From Bacillota bacterium (lineage in GTDB: Bacteria > Bacillota > Clostridia > TANB77 > CAG-465): DNA of 64,000 bases. The notes beneath the pieces are model-generated. The model did no database searches. It worked only from the letters and a program-made list of their open reading frames with translations, and had not been told where the DNA came from. Positions 26,143 to 35,566 of this stretch are shown piece after piece. Position 1 is the first letter of the stretch. Each line of letters starts with the position of its first letter. The stretch is from positions 10,465 through 74,464 of the forward strand of contig JAEYPQ010000026.1 of NCBI GenBank assembly GCA_023410645.1. The letters are read 5' to 3'. The translations under genes and the position numbers were made by a program.

Positions 26143-26721
26143 ATGAAATACTTAATTATTATTATATTTGTTATATGCATACTACTATTAATATTAAACA
26201 CTATTTATATCTACTATTCTAAAAAATATGATGTAAGTTTTGGTAAGGCTATGTCAATTTTAATTTTAAAATTTAGATTTATAAAAGAATCCTATGATAT
26301 TGTCAAGATTGATGAAGAAACAAAAGATATAAATAAATTTGTGCTCTTTTTTAGGTGCCTAAGTGCCTATAAGATAATTGAAATGGAAGAGAGATTGCAA
26401 GAACTTTATTGTATATTTAAAGCTTATAAGTATCATAGAGAAAACAGTAATAATTTAGATGAAACTATATTAGTTTTAGTTTACGAAGATGATTCAGGAA
26501 TTGCTTATCAAAAAATAGATTATGTAATGGAAGAATCAGCTTATATAAATGGAAGAGAATTAGAAAAAGATATTATTTTCCTAAAAAGTTACATAGATGA
26601 TCTATATAGAAATTCTATGTATACAGATTTTCCAGAAACTAAAGATTTAAATGATTACTTTATTTCTTTAAGTAACGAAGCATGTAACTATATTTGGCAA
26701 CAAAAACAGATCAGAGAGTAA
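26143..26721 (+). CDS. Membrane-anchored paralogue of the preceding gene
   Basis: 192 residues: one N-terminal membrane segment (about 3-25) fused to the domain shared with the previous gene (about residues 80-190). The soluble and anchored versions side by side suggest they assemble, perhaps with the 101-aa membrane protein. TAGGAGG before the ATG; a terminator overlaps the stop codon. Confidence 0.6.
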   Translation: MKYLIIIIFVICILLLILNTIYIYYSKKYDVSFGKAMSILILKFRFIKESYDIVKIDEETKDINKFVLFFRCLSAYKIIEMEERLQELYCIFKAYKYHRENSNNLDETILVLVYEDDSGIAYQKIDYVMEESAYINGRELEKDIIFLKSYIDDLYRNSMYTDFPETKDLNDYFISLSNEACNYIWQQKQIRE

Positions 26722-26738
26722 TCTCTGATCTGTTTTTA
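26705..26738 (+). terminator. Terminator overlapping the operon's stop codon
   Basis: ACAGATCAGAGA, loop GTAA, TCTCTGATCTGT and TTTTT. The loop contains the TAA stop. Confidence 0.92.
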
Positions 26739-27425
26739 AATTATTTTTCTGGAAATTTCTTTTTCCATAATCCTATGTTTTAATAATTCATATGTATAAA
26801 TACAGATTCTTTTTAATTCAACATTTGAGGAATCAATTTGTAAAATAAAAAATATTCTTTCAAGACTTTTTCTATTTGGCATTATAGGTGAATTTAAATT
26901 TAATGTTATCGTATTACTTTCAGATAAGAAGAAAAATATATTATCTATATCTTCAAAAGGTATATTGCAGTTATATAAAGAGTTTAAGTATCTTTGTATA
27001 TTTGTAATATTGCCCTTGAAAGCTATAACAATATTTAACGGAATATTTAATTTTTTAGATAGATTTAATAAATCTATTTTTTTGTTGTAAGTAGAGTTTA
27101 CGATATTTATGAGTTTTTTCATTTTTTCTTCAGGTAAATAAATGCATTTTGAATTTATACTTCCTTTGAAATCATTTGTAATATACAGTTTTAATAGCTT
27201 TTTATCTTTTTCGATTATCCAAGAAGAATTATTGACTATAAGAAAGTCATCAAATTCTTCAATTTTTCCATCTGAAAATAACTTATAATTACTTTTTTTG
27301 TATATACAAACCTTTATATATAACTTTTCTACTATGTTAATTTGTAACTTATTAGTGATTTTAATACTTTTAATCACTTCCATAAAATTATCATTACTTA
27401 AGGTTTGAAATTTCAAATTTCCCAT
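26736..27425 (-). CDS. Hypothetical protein, 229 aa
   Basis: Not recognised. Soluble, Lys/Ile/Asn-rich; segments IVNSTYNKKIDLLNLSKKLNIPLNIVIAF and NIFFFLSESNTITLNLNSP suggest an alpha/beta protein. ATG 27425 (MGNLKFQT) follows AAAGGAGGT at ideal distance, so the longer in-frame extension is not used. It converges on the membrane operon and shares its terminator. Confidence 0.6.
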   Translation of the reverse strand: MGNLKFQTLSNDNFMEVIKSIKITNKLQINIVEKLYIKVCIYKKSNYKLFSDGKIEEFDDFLIVNNSSWIIEKDKKLLKLYITNDFKGSINSKCIYLPEEKMKKLINIVNSTYNKKIDLLNLSKKLNIPLNIVIAFKGNITNIQRYLNSLYNCNIPFEDIDNIFFFLSESNTITLNLNSPIMPNRKSLERIFFILQIDSSNVELKRICIYTYELLKHRIMEKEISRKII

Positions 27426-27571
27426 ATATAACCTCCTTTCAATATTAAAGAGATGCAATTGATTTTTCATTGATTCTACCATAATTGATAACTAAAATCA
27501 ACATATTTTGTCGAATTTTGTAAAATACTGAAATGTAGTAAATTAAAATATTTTTGCTTTTACAAAAAATA

Positions 27572-27600
27572 TTGCAAATTACTATAAAATAATATATAAT
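27572..27600 (+). promoter_or_regulatory. Promoter of mrnC
   Basis: TTGCAA (27572-27577), 17 bp, TATAAT (27595-27600), 27 bp before the ATG. Confidence 0.75.
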
Positions 27601-27626
27601 AAAACATATAATAGGAGAAATAAATT

Positions 27627-28049
27627 ATGGATGAATACATAAGTAAAATAGATATACAAAATATTCCAATGCAGACGTTGGCTTTTATCGGAGATGCCGT
27701 ATATAATGTATATATAAGATCGTATTTAGCATCAAAGAGCAATGCTCAGACAGGAAAACTTCACAGGGAATCAATTAAATATGTAAGTGCAAGGGGGCAA
27801 TCAAAAATTATGGATAAGATATATTCTATACTAACACAAGAAGAAATTGAAATATATAAAAGAGGCAGAAATACTAATATTCATACTGTTTCAAAAAATG
27901 TAGATATAGTAGAATATAAAAAGGCTACAGGTTTTGAGACACTAATTGGGTATTTATATATAGAAAAGAAAAATGAGAGATTAGATGAAATAATTAAGCA
28001 ATGCATTGAAGATTTCGAGGAGGAAGTATATGGAAGAGAAGAAGAATAG
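27627..28049 (+). CDS. mrnC: Mini-ribonuclease III
   Basis: 140 residues, an RNase III catalytic domain without a dsRNA-binding domain; matures 23S rRNA ends in Bacillus. TLAFIGDAVYNVYIRSYL, LHRESIKYVSARGQSKIMD, YKRGRNTN and KKATGFETLIGYLYIEKKNERLDEI contain the acidic catalytic residues. AGGAG before the ATG. The cysS and rlmB neighbours common in other Firmicutes are missing; its end overlaps the next gene by 20 bp. Confidence 0.93.
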   Translation: MDEYISKIDIQNIPMQTLAFIGDAVYNVYIRSYLASKSNAQTGKLHRESIKYVSARGQSKIMDKIYSILTQEEIEIYKRGRNTNIHTVSKNVDIVEYKKATGFETLIGYLYIEKKNERLDEIIKQCIEDFEEEVYGREEE

Positions 28050-28569
28050 CACTAATATTAATGACGAGAAAAAAGCACCTGGTATATTAGTTGAAGAAGA
28101 TTTAGTTGAAGTTGTTAAAAATGCACTAGCTAAGAATTTAAGTAAAGAAGAAATAGATGAGATATTAAAAGAAACAAAAGAAAGTTTTAATTTTACAAAT
28201 AAAATAAAAGAGATAGATATATCTGACGATTCAAATAGAGTAATTTTTACAGATGGAGAAGAACAACTTATATATATAAATGGTGAATTTTTTATTGTTA
28301 GTACAACAGATAGTACAAAACAAAAAAAGAAAAAGAAAAAACAAGAAGCAAAAGATATGTACTTAGAATACTTTATAAAATATCAGTTAAATCCATTACT
28401 TGAACAATCAAGAATGAACAGAATGATTAAAACTATATCTAATGAAACAAAAGTAAAAAATAATGATTTAAATTCAAAATTAAAAAATTCTATAAAAGAT
28501 GAAAAATCAAAACCAGAAATCGAGAAAAAAAGAACTAAAAAAATTGACAAAGATGAAATGTCAAGATAA
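28030..28569 (+). CDS. Charged hypothetical protein coupled to mrnC
   Basis: 179 residues from ATG 28030 behind GAGGAGG, overlapping the end of mrnC. Acidic N-half with a small beta region (NRVIFTDGEEQLIYINGEFFIV), then a poly-Lys linker KQKKKKKKQEAKD and a Lys-rich tail. No membrane segment or known domain. The basic tail suggests RNA or nucleoid contact, which is inference only. Confidence 0.65.
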   Translation: MEEKKNSTNINDEKKAPGILVEEDLVEVVKNALAKNLSKEEIDEILKETKESFNFTNKIKEIDISDDSNRVIFTDGEEQLIYINGEFFIVSTTDSTKQKKKKKKQEAKDMYLEYFIKYQLNPLLEQSRMNRMIKTISNETKVKNNDLNSKLKNSIKDEKSKPEIEKKRTKKIDKDEMSR

Positions 28570-28587
28570 AATTAGATTAAATAACAA

Positions 28588-28622
28588 ATAATGCCTATTA
28601 AAACATAATAGGCACTATTTTT
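28588..28622. terminator. Terminator between convergent genes
   Basis: TGCCTATTA and TAATAGGCA enclose AAACA, followed by a T run on the plus strand. Confidence 0.85.
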
Positions 28623-28626
28623 TTAT

Positions 28627-28872
28627 TTATTTACTAGCAGAATTCTTTACTTGTTGAATATCAGCTTCACCACCAGGAGCAGCAGGAACATAATATTGTT
28701 TTTGCTTTGCTTCCATATAGATTTCCCATTGTACATTCTCTAGCTTGTTTCTAGCTTGAACTATAGTATCTCTAAAATTTTTGTTATTTGCTTGTTGAAT
28801 TGTATAATCTAACATTGTAATTAAAGAATTAACACTAGATAAGACATCATTTACAGCAACTTTTTCATTCAT
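28627..28872 (-). CDS. CotF-like spore coat protein
   Basis: 81 residues: NDVLSSVNSLITMLDYTIQQANNKNFRDTIVQARNKLENVQWEIYMEAKQKQYYVPAAPG matches the second half of the CotF ferritin-like coat domain, with a short Pro/Gly tail. Sits on the outside of the forespore or in the coat. Downstream of, and probably cotranscribed with, the 60-aa gene, which supplies the other helices. Confidence 0.75.
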   Translation of the reverse strand: MNEKVAVNDVLSSVNSLITMLDYTIQQANNKNFRDTIVQARNKLENVQWEIYMEAKQKQYYVPAAPGGEADIQQVKNSASK

Positions 28873-28887
28873 AATTTCATACCTCCA

Positions 28888-29070
28888 TTATAACATGTCA
28901 CAAAGTTTTGTTTTTAAATCAGTACATTCAGTACATAATTCTTCAAAAACTTGTGTAACCTTTTGATCCTGAGTTAATGTTTTGTAATATTTTATTTTCT
29001 CGCAAAAATTTGTAGCATGACCACAAATATGTCTAATGTTTTGTAATTCAATTTGATTTAAACTATCCAT
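28888..29070 (-). CDS. Small CotF-type coat-associated protein, 60 aa
   Basis: MDSLNQIELQNIRHICGHATNFCEKIKYYKTLTQDQKVTQVFEELCTECTDLKTKLCDML: a helical hairpin with five cysteines, resembling the first half of CotF-like coat proteins (LQNIRHLIGxHE pattern). AAAGGAGG before the ATG. It pairs with the following 81-aa gene in many clostridia. Confidence 0.75.
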   Translation of the reverse strand: MDSLNQIELQNIRHICGHATNFCEKIKYYKTLTQDQKVTQVFEELCTECTDLKTKLCDML

Positions 29071-29183
29071 AAAAAACCTCCTTTTAAATCATACATAATT
29101 ATTTTGAGCAAATTTATTTTTTTTATTCTGAATTTAAATATTTTTGTTTTGTAAATTTATTCAAAATTTAAATTTTTTTAAAA

Positions 29184-29549
29184 TTATTTAATAGTAGGTT
29201 TTGCAAATAATGACGCTAAATAACCAAATGAAACAGCAGCTGCTATACCTCCAGCTGTGGCTTTTACACCACCTATAAATATTCCTAAAAATCCCATTTG
29301 ATCTACGGCTTCCATTACACCTTTTGCAAGTGCATATCCAAATCCAGATATTGGAACAGTTGCTCCTGCACTACCAAAATCAACTATTGGCCCATATATT
29401 CCAAAGGCTGTTAGGATTACGCCAAGTGTAACAAATACTACTAATATACGACCAGAAGTCATTTTAGTTTTGTCAATTAATATTTGGCCGACTGTACAAA
29501 TTAAACCACCTGTTATAAATACCTTTAAATAAGTTAAAAATATATCCAT
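29184..29549 (-). CDS. spoVAE: Stage V sporulation protein AE
   Basis: 121 residues, four membrane segments; FITGGLICTVGQILIDKTKMTSGRILVVFVTLGVIL and PISGFGYALAKGVMEAV are typical. Part of the SpoVA channel that moves Ca-dipicolinate into the forespore and out at germination. Last gene of spoVAC-AD-AE, three bases after spoVAD. Confidence 0.96.
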   Translation of the reverse strand: MDIFLTYLKVFITGGLICTVGQILIDKTKMTSGRILVVFVTLGVILTAFGIYGPIVDFGSAGATVPISGFGYALAKGVMEAVDQMGFLGIFIGGVKATAGGIAAAVSFGYLASLFAKPTIK

Positions 29550-29552
29550 ATT

Positions 29553-30569
29553 TTACACCTCATTTTCTATTGCTACTGCATGTGCAATTCCTGGAATTGA
29601 TTCACCTTGTAGTGATGATACATTACTCATAAGTGCACCAGTTGCTAAAATTAATATTTTATTCATATTTTTACTTGTTAATTTATTATAAAAATAGCTA
29701 CTAAATACACTACTCATACATCCACATCCACTTCCACCACAGTGAGTATCTTGTTTTTCATGATCGTAAATTAAGGCACCACAATCATTGTGAATTCCAT
29801 TTAAATCTATACCTTCTTTTTGAAATAAATCTACTAATATTTCAGATCCAAGTACTCCTAAGTCACCTGTTACAATAGCATCATAATAATTTGCATTTCT
29901 TCCTGTATCAATCAGATGTGTCATAATAGTGCTAAAAGCAGCGGGTGCCATTGCAGCTCCCATATTTGTCATATCTTTTATACCTTTATCTACTATTTTA
30001 CCAGGTGTAACATGAGTTATATATGGCGCTGCTCCACCAACATCTTTTGGAACTATTAATGCAGCTCCAACTGCTGTTGTTGTACATTGAGCAGTTGGAC
30101 TTTTTTGATTACCATGTTCAAGTGGCATTCTAAACTGTCTTTCTGCTGTGCAAAAATGTGAAGAAGCAGTTGCAATTGCTTTATTTGCATTTCCAGAATT
30201 TACAAAAAGTGAAGCTAAAGTTAAACCTTCAGTAAATGTAGAACATGCACCGTAAAGACCGAAAAAAGGAATATTTAAGTCTCTTATACAATAAGCTGAA
30301 GCAATACACTGATTTAGTAAGTCTCCTGCAAAAATATAATCTATATGCTCTCCATCAGTTCCAACCTTGGAAATTAAATCTTCAACGCAAGTTTTCATCA
30401 TTTTACTTTCTGCCTTTTCAAAACTAGATTCACCATAGAAAATATCATCGGTATGTAAACCGAAATATGAATTTAAAGGTCCCTGCATTTCTTTTGGTCC
30501 TACCATACTAGATGTCATTAAAATCTTAGGTGTATTTTCAAGTTTTATTGTTTGTGTACCAACTTTCAT
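29553..30569 (-). CDS. spoVAD: Stage V sporulation protein AD
   Basis: 338 residues, thiolase-like fold; binds dipicolinic acid. KLENTPKILMTSSMVGPKEMQGPLNSYF start, DYIFAGDLLNQCIASAYCIRDLNIPFFGLYGACSTFTEGL, and the C-terminal SSVFSSYFYNKLT...PGIAHAVAIE. AGGAGG before the ATG. Middle gene of the spoVA operon. Confidence 0.98.
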   Translation of the reverse strand: MKVGTQTIKLENTPKILMTSSMVGPKEMQGPLNSYFGLHTDDIFYGESSFEKAESKMMKTCVEDLISKVGTDGEHIDYIFAGDLLNQCIASAYCIRDLNIPFFGLYGACSTFTEGLTLASLFVNSGNANKAIATASSHFCTAERQFRMPLEHGNQKSPTAQCTTTAVGAALIVPKDVGGAAPYITHVTPGKIVDKGIKDMTNMGAAMAPAAFSTIMTHLIDTGRNANYYDAIVTGDLGVLGSEILVDLFQKEGIDLNGIHNDCGALIYDHEKQDTHCGGSGCGCMSSVFSSYFYNKLTSKNMNKILILATGALMSNVSSLQGESIPGIAHAVAIENEV

Positions 30570-30578
30570 TTTAACCTC

Positions 30579-31037
30579 CTATATAAATATTTTAATTAAC
30601 CAGTATATAAGTCCAAATATTACAGAAGAAGTAATACCATAAACAAGAACTGGACCAGCTACTTTAAACATATTTGCTCCAAGTCCCATTATATAACCTT
30701 CTGTTTTAAACTCTATTGCTGGAGCTACTATTGAATTTGAAAATCCAGTTATTGGAACAGCAGAACCAGCACCACAGTATTTTCCAATTTTTGAATAAAC
30801 ATTTATTGAAGTTAAAAATGCTCCAATAAATATTAATATTATTGAACATACTGAAGTCGCTTCTACTTTATCCATACCATAATAAAGTGCAATATCGTAT
30901 ATTAACTGCCCAAGCATACATATAAGTCCACCAGAAATAAAAGCTAAAGTAATATTTTTAGCTATTGGACTATTTTTAGCCTTTTTGTCAACATAATCTG
31001 AATATTCTTGATTTGTCATATCAACATTTGTATTCAT
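30579..31037 (-). CDS. spoVAC: Stage V sporulation protein AC
   Basis: 152 residues with about five membrane segments: NITLAFISGGLICMLGQLIYDIALYYG, PITGFSNSIVAPAIEFKTEGYIMGLGANMFKVAGPVLVYG. The mechanosensitive-type channel part of SpoVA. ATG 31037 has AGGTGATG upstream. First of three genes; SpoVAA, AB and AEa/AF are not present here, as in most clostridia. Confidence 0.97.
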   Translation of the reverse strand: MNTNVDMTNQEYSDYVDKKAKNSPIAKNITLAFISGGLICMLGQLIYDIALYYGMDKVEATSVCSIILIFIGAFLTSINVYSKIGKYCGAGSAVPITGFSNSIVAPAIEFKTEGYIMGLGANMFKVAGPVLVYGITSSVIFGLIYWLIKIFI

Positions 31038-31134
31038 AAACATCACCTAAAATTTATTATTTACAATTTTTATAATTTTAAACTAAATTTTACTTTTTTA
31101 AATTTAATATATTTTTTTATTTTTATTAAAAATG

Positions 31135-31163
31135 TTGAAAAGTAAAACAAAATCTGATATAAT
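31135..31163 (+). promoter_or_regulatory. Promoter of the DivIVA-like gene
   Basis: TTGAAA (31135-31140), 17 bp, TATAAT (31158-31163). Confidence 0.8.
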
Positions 31164-31201
31164 GTGAGCATTAATAGAAGTAGTTTTGGAGGTAGTTTTA
31201 G

Positions 31202-31621
31202 ATGGAGAATGATAAGAAATTTAGTAATGAAATGTTTGGCTACGACAAAAAAGAAGTTGAAGAATATATCAGAGAAATAAAAGCAGAATATGAAAGTAGA
31301 ATTCAAGCAGAACGTTCAGATGCAAATAGACTTGCAAATGAGCTTACAATAGTTAAGAAAAAATTAGAAAGATATGAAATAGATTATATACAAAAACAAG
31401 AAAAAGTTGCTAATGCGTTAATAACAGCAGAAGATCAAGCAAAAAACATTGTTGAAAGTGCAAGATCAGAAGCAATGCTTGAAAAAGAAAGAATAGAAAA
31501 TTTAATTGAAATGGAAAAAGAAAAACTTCTTGATATAAAGAAAGAAGTTATAGATTTAAAGGAAAAGACAATTAGATTATTAGATAAATATAGTAACGAT
31601 ATGAATGAGTTACTTGATTAG
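31202..31621 (+). CDS. DivIVA-domain coiled-coil protein
   Basis: 139 residues. The N-terminus KKFSNEMFGYDKKEVEEYIREI is a DivIVA/GpsB-type start (usual FxxxxxGYDxxEVDxFL), the rest is a long coiled coil. Such proteins bind curved membrane at poles and septa and recruit division or cell-wall factors. Short for DivIVA, longer than GpsB. AGGTAG before the ATG. Confidence 0.8.
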   Translation: MENDKKFSNEMFGYDKKEVEEYIREIKAEYESRIQAERSDANRLANELTIVKKKLERYEIDYIQKQEKVANALITAEDQAKNIVESARSEAMLEKERIENLIEMEKEKLLDIKKEVIDLKEKTIRLLDKYSNDMNELLD

Positions 31622-31671
31622 TCATATTATTTTTTATGCCGTAATATAAATAAAACATAAGGAGATGTTTT

Positions 31672-32814
31672 ATGAAAGTTACGGTTGCTTTTTTGAAAGG
31701 CAAAAATCAAATATCAAATAATATTGAAAATTGGGTAAAAAAAATTATAAATAATATTTCAGCGTTTATATATGTTATATTTTTACTAGCTGCATTTACA
31801 TTTTTTGTGAGATTTATAAAATTATCACCTTCTATATTAGATTTTGCAACTGACTTTAGACAAGCAGAAGAAAAAAATGTAGAAATTAGTGATGTTATTT
31901 CTGTATTTTCATTATATAATTCACAAAATTATGTATTAGATGAGGACCAAAAATCAAATAATCAAGTAGTGGCAGATGAAAATGCAACTGAGTTTGAAGC
32001 AATTGATTCAATGGCAGAAAATAAAGATTCTGAAGCAGTATTTGCAAAGAAACCTGAAGTCACAATTACAGAAAATAGCGCTAACATACAAAGAGTTTCA
32101 ATTGGAGATATGAGAATATTAAATTACTCTACAAATAGAAGTATAAATTTTGATGAATTATTAAGTGGAAATATAACTCTAACTAAAAAAAGTGATAAAA
32201 TATTATTGTATAATACTCATACATCTGAGTCATACTCTAATAGTGATAAATATAAATTTGACTATAGTGGTACTAAACGTTCAATGGATGCAAGATATAA
32301 TATGCTTGCAGTTGCAAAAGAATTTGATAAGAATTTGAAATCAAAAGGCTTTGACTCCATACAAAATACCACTCCTCATGACTATGGTACATATACAAGT
32401 GCATATGCAAAATCAAGAATTACTGTAAAAGATGCAATTGCAAATTTAGGAAGAGTCGGAATTTCCATTGATGTACATAGAGATGCGGCAGCAGACTTAG
32501 AATTTAGACCGGTAGTTCAAATAAAAGGTGTCCAAGTAGCTCAATGCATGCTTGTTATGGGAATAGGAAATGATACTAGTAAAAATCCTTATTGGCAAGA
32601 TAATTTAAAACTAGCATTTAAATTACAACAAATTGCAGATGATGTATATCCAGGATTATTTAGGCCTATGTATATTAGAAATTCGGTATATAATCAAGAC
32701 TTAAATAAGTTTTCATTATTAATTGAAATTGGAGCAACAGGAAATACATTAGAAGAAGCACTGCTTGCTACACGTTGTTTAACTAATTTATTAAATATTT
32801 TATATAAGGATTGA
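31672..32814 (+). CDS. spoIIP: Stage II sporulation protein P
   Basis: 380 residues: one membrane anchor (about 31-52), a spacer rich in Glu/Asn, then the SpoIIP domain with ILLYNTHTSESY, GISIDVHRDAA (metal-binding His/Asp), VMGIGNDTSKNPYWQDNLKLA and LIEIGATGNTLEEAL. A peptidoglycan amidase/endopeptidase that with SpoIID and SpoIIM drives engulfment. The usual neighbour gpr is absent. The topA -35 box overlaps its stop codon. Confidence 0.95.
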   Translation: MKVTVAFLKGKNQISNNIENWVKKIINNISAFIYVIFLLAAFTFFVRFIKLSPSILDFATDFRQAEEKNVEISDVISVFSLYNSQNYVLDEDQKSNNQVVADENATEFEAIDSMAENKDSEAVFAKKPEVTITENSANIQRVSIGDMRILNYSTNRSINFDELLSGNITLTKKSDKILLYNTHTSESYSNSDKYKFDYSGTKRSMDARYNMLAVAKEFDKNLKSKGFDSIQNTTPHDYGTYTSAYAKSRITVKDAIANLGRVGISIDVHRDAAADLEFRPVVQIKGVQVAQCMLVMGIGNDTSKNPYWQDNLKLAFKLQQIADDVYPGLFRPMYIRNSVYNQDLNKFSLLIEIGATGNTLEEALLATRCLTNLLNILYKD

Positions 32815-32840
32815 CGCATGTATTTTTATTGTGATATAAT
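32811..32840 (+). promoter_or_regulatory. Promoter of topA
   Basis: TTGACG (32811-32816), 18 bp, TATAAT (32835-32840), its -35 box overlapping the spoIIP stop. Confidence 0.7.
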
Positions 32841-32873
32841 AGACTGAAAATTCAAAAGAGAGGTAGAGATAAA

Positions 32874-34874
32874 ATGGCAAATAAACTAGTTATAGTTGAG
32901 TCCCCATCAAAGGCTAAGACTATAAAAAAATATTTGGGAAGTGATTATGAAGTTGTGGCATCTCAAGGTCACATTATAGATTTGCCTATAAGTAAACTTG
33001 GCGTTGATATAGAAAATGACTTTAAACCTGAATATATAACAATGAAGGGAAAAGCTAAAATATTAAAAGAAATAAAAGATAAAGCAAAAGGTAAGAAATT
33101 TGTATATCTTGCAACCGACCCTGATAGGGAGGGAGAAGCAATAGCATGGCATTTAAAAAATTCTTTAAATATAAATGATAAAGAAAAATGTAGAATAGAA
33201 TTTAATGAAATAACTAAAAACGCAGTAAAAAAAGCTGTTGAAAATGCAAGAAGTGTAGATCAAAATTTAGTTGATGCTCAACAAGCAAGAAGAATACTAG
33301 ATAGAATAGTTGGATATAAACTATCACCATTACTTTGGAAAAAGATAAAAAAAGGTTTAAGTGCTGGACGTGTTCAATCAGTTGCACTAAAGATTATAGT
33401 TGATAGAGAAAGAGAAATAAGAGATTTTGTTAAAGAAGAATATTGGAATTTAACAGTGAAATTATCAAATGGAAAAGATTTAATACTATCTAAATTTTAT
33501 GGTAGTATTACCAAAAAGATTGAATTAAAAAATGAGCCTCAAGTAGATAGCATAATAAAAGAAATAGATAAAAAAGAATATAAAGTTATAGATGTAAAAA
33601 AGAGTGAAAGAAAAAGAAATCCTGCTCCACCATTTACAACATCTTCACTTCAACAAGAAGCATCAAGAAAACTTGGCTTTGGTGTTAAGAAAACAATGAT
33701 GGTTGCTCAAAAATTATATGAATCTGGATATATCACATACATGAGAACAGACTCAACTAGAATATCTGAAGATGCAAGAAATATGGCAAAAGAATATATA
33801 ACTGAAAAATTTGGACAAAATTATTATAATAATAGATATTATAAAACAAATCAAAATGCACAAGATGCTCATGAAGCTATAAGACCAAGTAATTTAGAAA
33901 ATATAGGAATTGTACTAGAAAGTGCAACAAGAGATGAGCAAAGATTATTTACTTTAATACTTAATAGGTTTTTAGCAAGTCAAATGGAAAATGCAGTATA
34001 TGATACAACAAAAATAAAAATTCAAGTTGAAAATTATATTTTTGTTACAAATGGAAGTGTAATTAAATTTGATGGATTTATGAAGTTATATACTGAGGGA
34101 AAAGATGATAGTAATTCAAATAATGTAGAAAACAGTGATGATTATGAAGATGAAAATATTTTACCAGATTTAAAAGTTGGTGATATATTAAAACAAAAAG
34201 AATTAAAGAAAGAGCAAAAATTCACTGAACCACCATCAAGATATACTGAAGCAAGTTTAGTTAAGGCTTTGGAAGAAAAAGGTATAGGTAGACCAAGTAC
34301 ATATGCTCCAACTATTTCCACAATATTAGAAAGATTATATGTAGAAAAAGAAAATAAATATTTAATGCCAACAGAACTTGGTGAAATTGTAAATAAATTA
34401 ATGGAAGATAATTTTAAAAATATAGTTGATGTTACTTTTACTGCTGATATGGAAAATAAATTAGATTTAGTAGCTGAAGATAAAGAAAACTATGTAGAAA
34501 TGTTAAAAGAATTTTATGATCCATTTATAACTAATTTACAAGATGTTGAAGGTAAAATTGAAAAAGTAAAAATACCTGAAAAAGAAACTGATATAAAATG
34601 TGAATTATGTGGAAGAAACATGGTTATAAAACAAGGAAGATTTGGAGAATTTCTTGCTTGTCCAGGATATCCAGAATGTAAAAACACAAAACCAATTGTA
34701 AAATCAATTGATACACCATGTCCTAAATGTGGTGGAAAAATACTCGTAAAAAAGACAAAGGCAAAAAGAACTTATTACATTTGTGAAAATAATAATCCTT
34801 CAAACGATGGTGAAAATAAATGTGATTATATCTCTTGGAATAAGCCTAAAAAAGAAAAAAAAGAAGATATATAA
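32874..34874 (+). CDS. topA: DNA topoisomerase I
   Basis: 666 residues, type IA. Toprim KLVIVESPSKAKTIKKYL and DPDREGEAIAWHL, catalytic Tyr289 in GYITYMRTDSTR, PSTYAPTIS, and two C-terminal zinc ribbons (CELCG...CPGYPEC at about 575-600 and CPKCGG...C). Relaxes negative supercoils. AGAGGTAGAG precedes the ATG. Confidence 0.98.
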   Translation: MANKLVIVESPSKAKTIKKYLGSDYEVVASQGHIIDLPISKLGVDIENDFKPEYITMKGKAKILKEIKDKAKGKKFVYLATDPDREGEAIAWHLKNSLNINDKEKCRIEFNEITKNAVKKAVENARSVDQNLVDAQQARRILDRIVGYKLSPLLWKKIKKGLSAGRVQSVALKIIVDREREIRDFVKEEYWNLTVKLSNGKDLILSKFYGSITKKIELKNEPQVDSIIKEIDKKEYKVIDVKKSERKRNPAPPFTTSSLQQEASRKLGFGVKKTMMVAQKLYESGYITYMRTDSTRISEDARNMAKEYITEKFGQNYYNNRYYKTNQNAQDAHEAIRPSNLENIGIVLESATRDEQRLFTLILNRFLASQMENAVYDTTKIKIQVENYIFVTNGSVIKFDGFMKLYTEGKDDSNSNNVENSDDYEDENILPDLKVGDILKQKELKKEQKFTEPPSRYTEASLVKALEEKGIGRPSTYAPTISTILERLYVEKENKYLMPTELGEIVNKLMEDNFKNIVDVTFTADMENKLDLVAEDKENYVEMLKEFYDPFITNLQDVEGKIEKVKIPEKETDIKCELCGRNMVIKQGRFGEFLACPGYPECKNTKPIVKSIDTPCPKCGGKILVKKTKAKRTYYICENNNPSNDGENKCDYISWNKPKKEKKEDI

Positions 34875-35000
34875 AATTTAAGGAGTGCCATTTGCACTTC
34901 TTAAGTTATTTTAAATGAGTTTCGATTTATTCTAACCTAAATATCTTGCTTTTTTATAGAAATGATGTATAATATTATTATGATTAACTAGGAGGTTAAT

Positions 35001-35549
35001 ATGGATTATAGTATAATTGAAGAGAAAATGGAAAAAACAATATTTCATTTAGAAGAAGAACTTGCAAATATAAGAGCGGGTAGAGCAAATCCTGCAATAT
35101 TAAATAAAATAATGGTTGAGTATTATGGTGCATTAACACCAGTAAATCAAGTCGGTTCTATATCAGTTCCAGAACCAAGACAAATACTTATAACACCTTG
35201 GGATAAAAGTGTTGTAGGTGCAATAAATAAAGCTATACAACAATCAGATATTGGACTAAATCCTATGAATGATGGAAATTCAATAAGACTTACTTTTCCA
35301 GAATTAAATGAAGATAGAAGAAAAGAACTTTGTAAACAATCAAAAAATTTAGGCGAAGAAACAAAAATTGCTATTAGAAATATAAGAAGAGATTCAATTG
35401 ATAGTGTGAAAGCAGAACAAAAATCTAATAATATAACTGAAGATGAATTAAAAGTAGCTGAGGAAAAAATACAAAAAATTACTGATAAATACGTTGAAAC
35501 TGTGGATAAACTTGTATCAAATAAAGAAAAAGAGATAATGGAAGTATAA
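35001..35549 (+). CDS. frr: Ribosome-recycling factor
   Basis: 182 residues, full length: EEKMEKTIFHLEEELANIRAGRANPAIL, VEYYGALTPVNQVGSISVPEPRQILITPWD, RLTFPELNEDRRKELCKQ. Splits post-termination ribosomes with EF-G. AGGAGG before the ATG. The usual upstream tsf and pyrH are absent. Confidence 0.98.
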   Translation: MDYSIIEEKMEKTIFHLEEELANIRAGRANPAILNKIMVEYYGALTPVNQVGSISVPEPRQILITPWDKSVVGAINKAIQQSDIGLNPMNDGNSIRLTFPELNEDRRKELCKQSKNLGEETKIAIRNIRRDSIDSVKAEQKSNNITEDELKVAEEKIQKITDKYVETVDKLVSNKEKEIMEV

Positions 35550-35566
35550 AAGTAAGGGTTGGTAGT

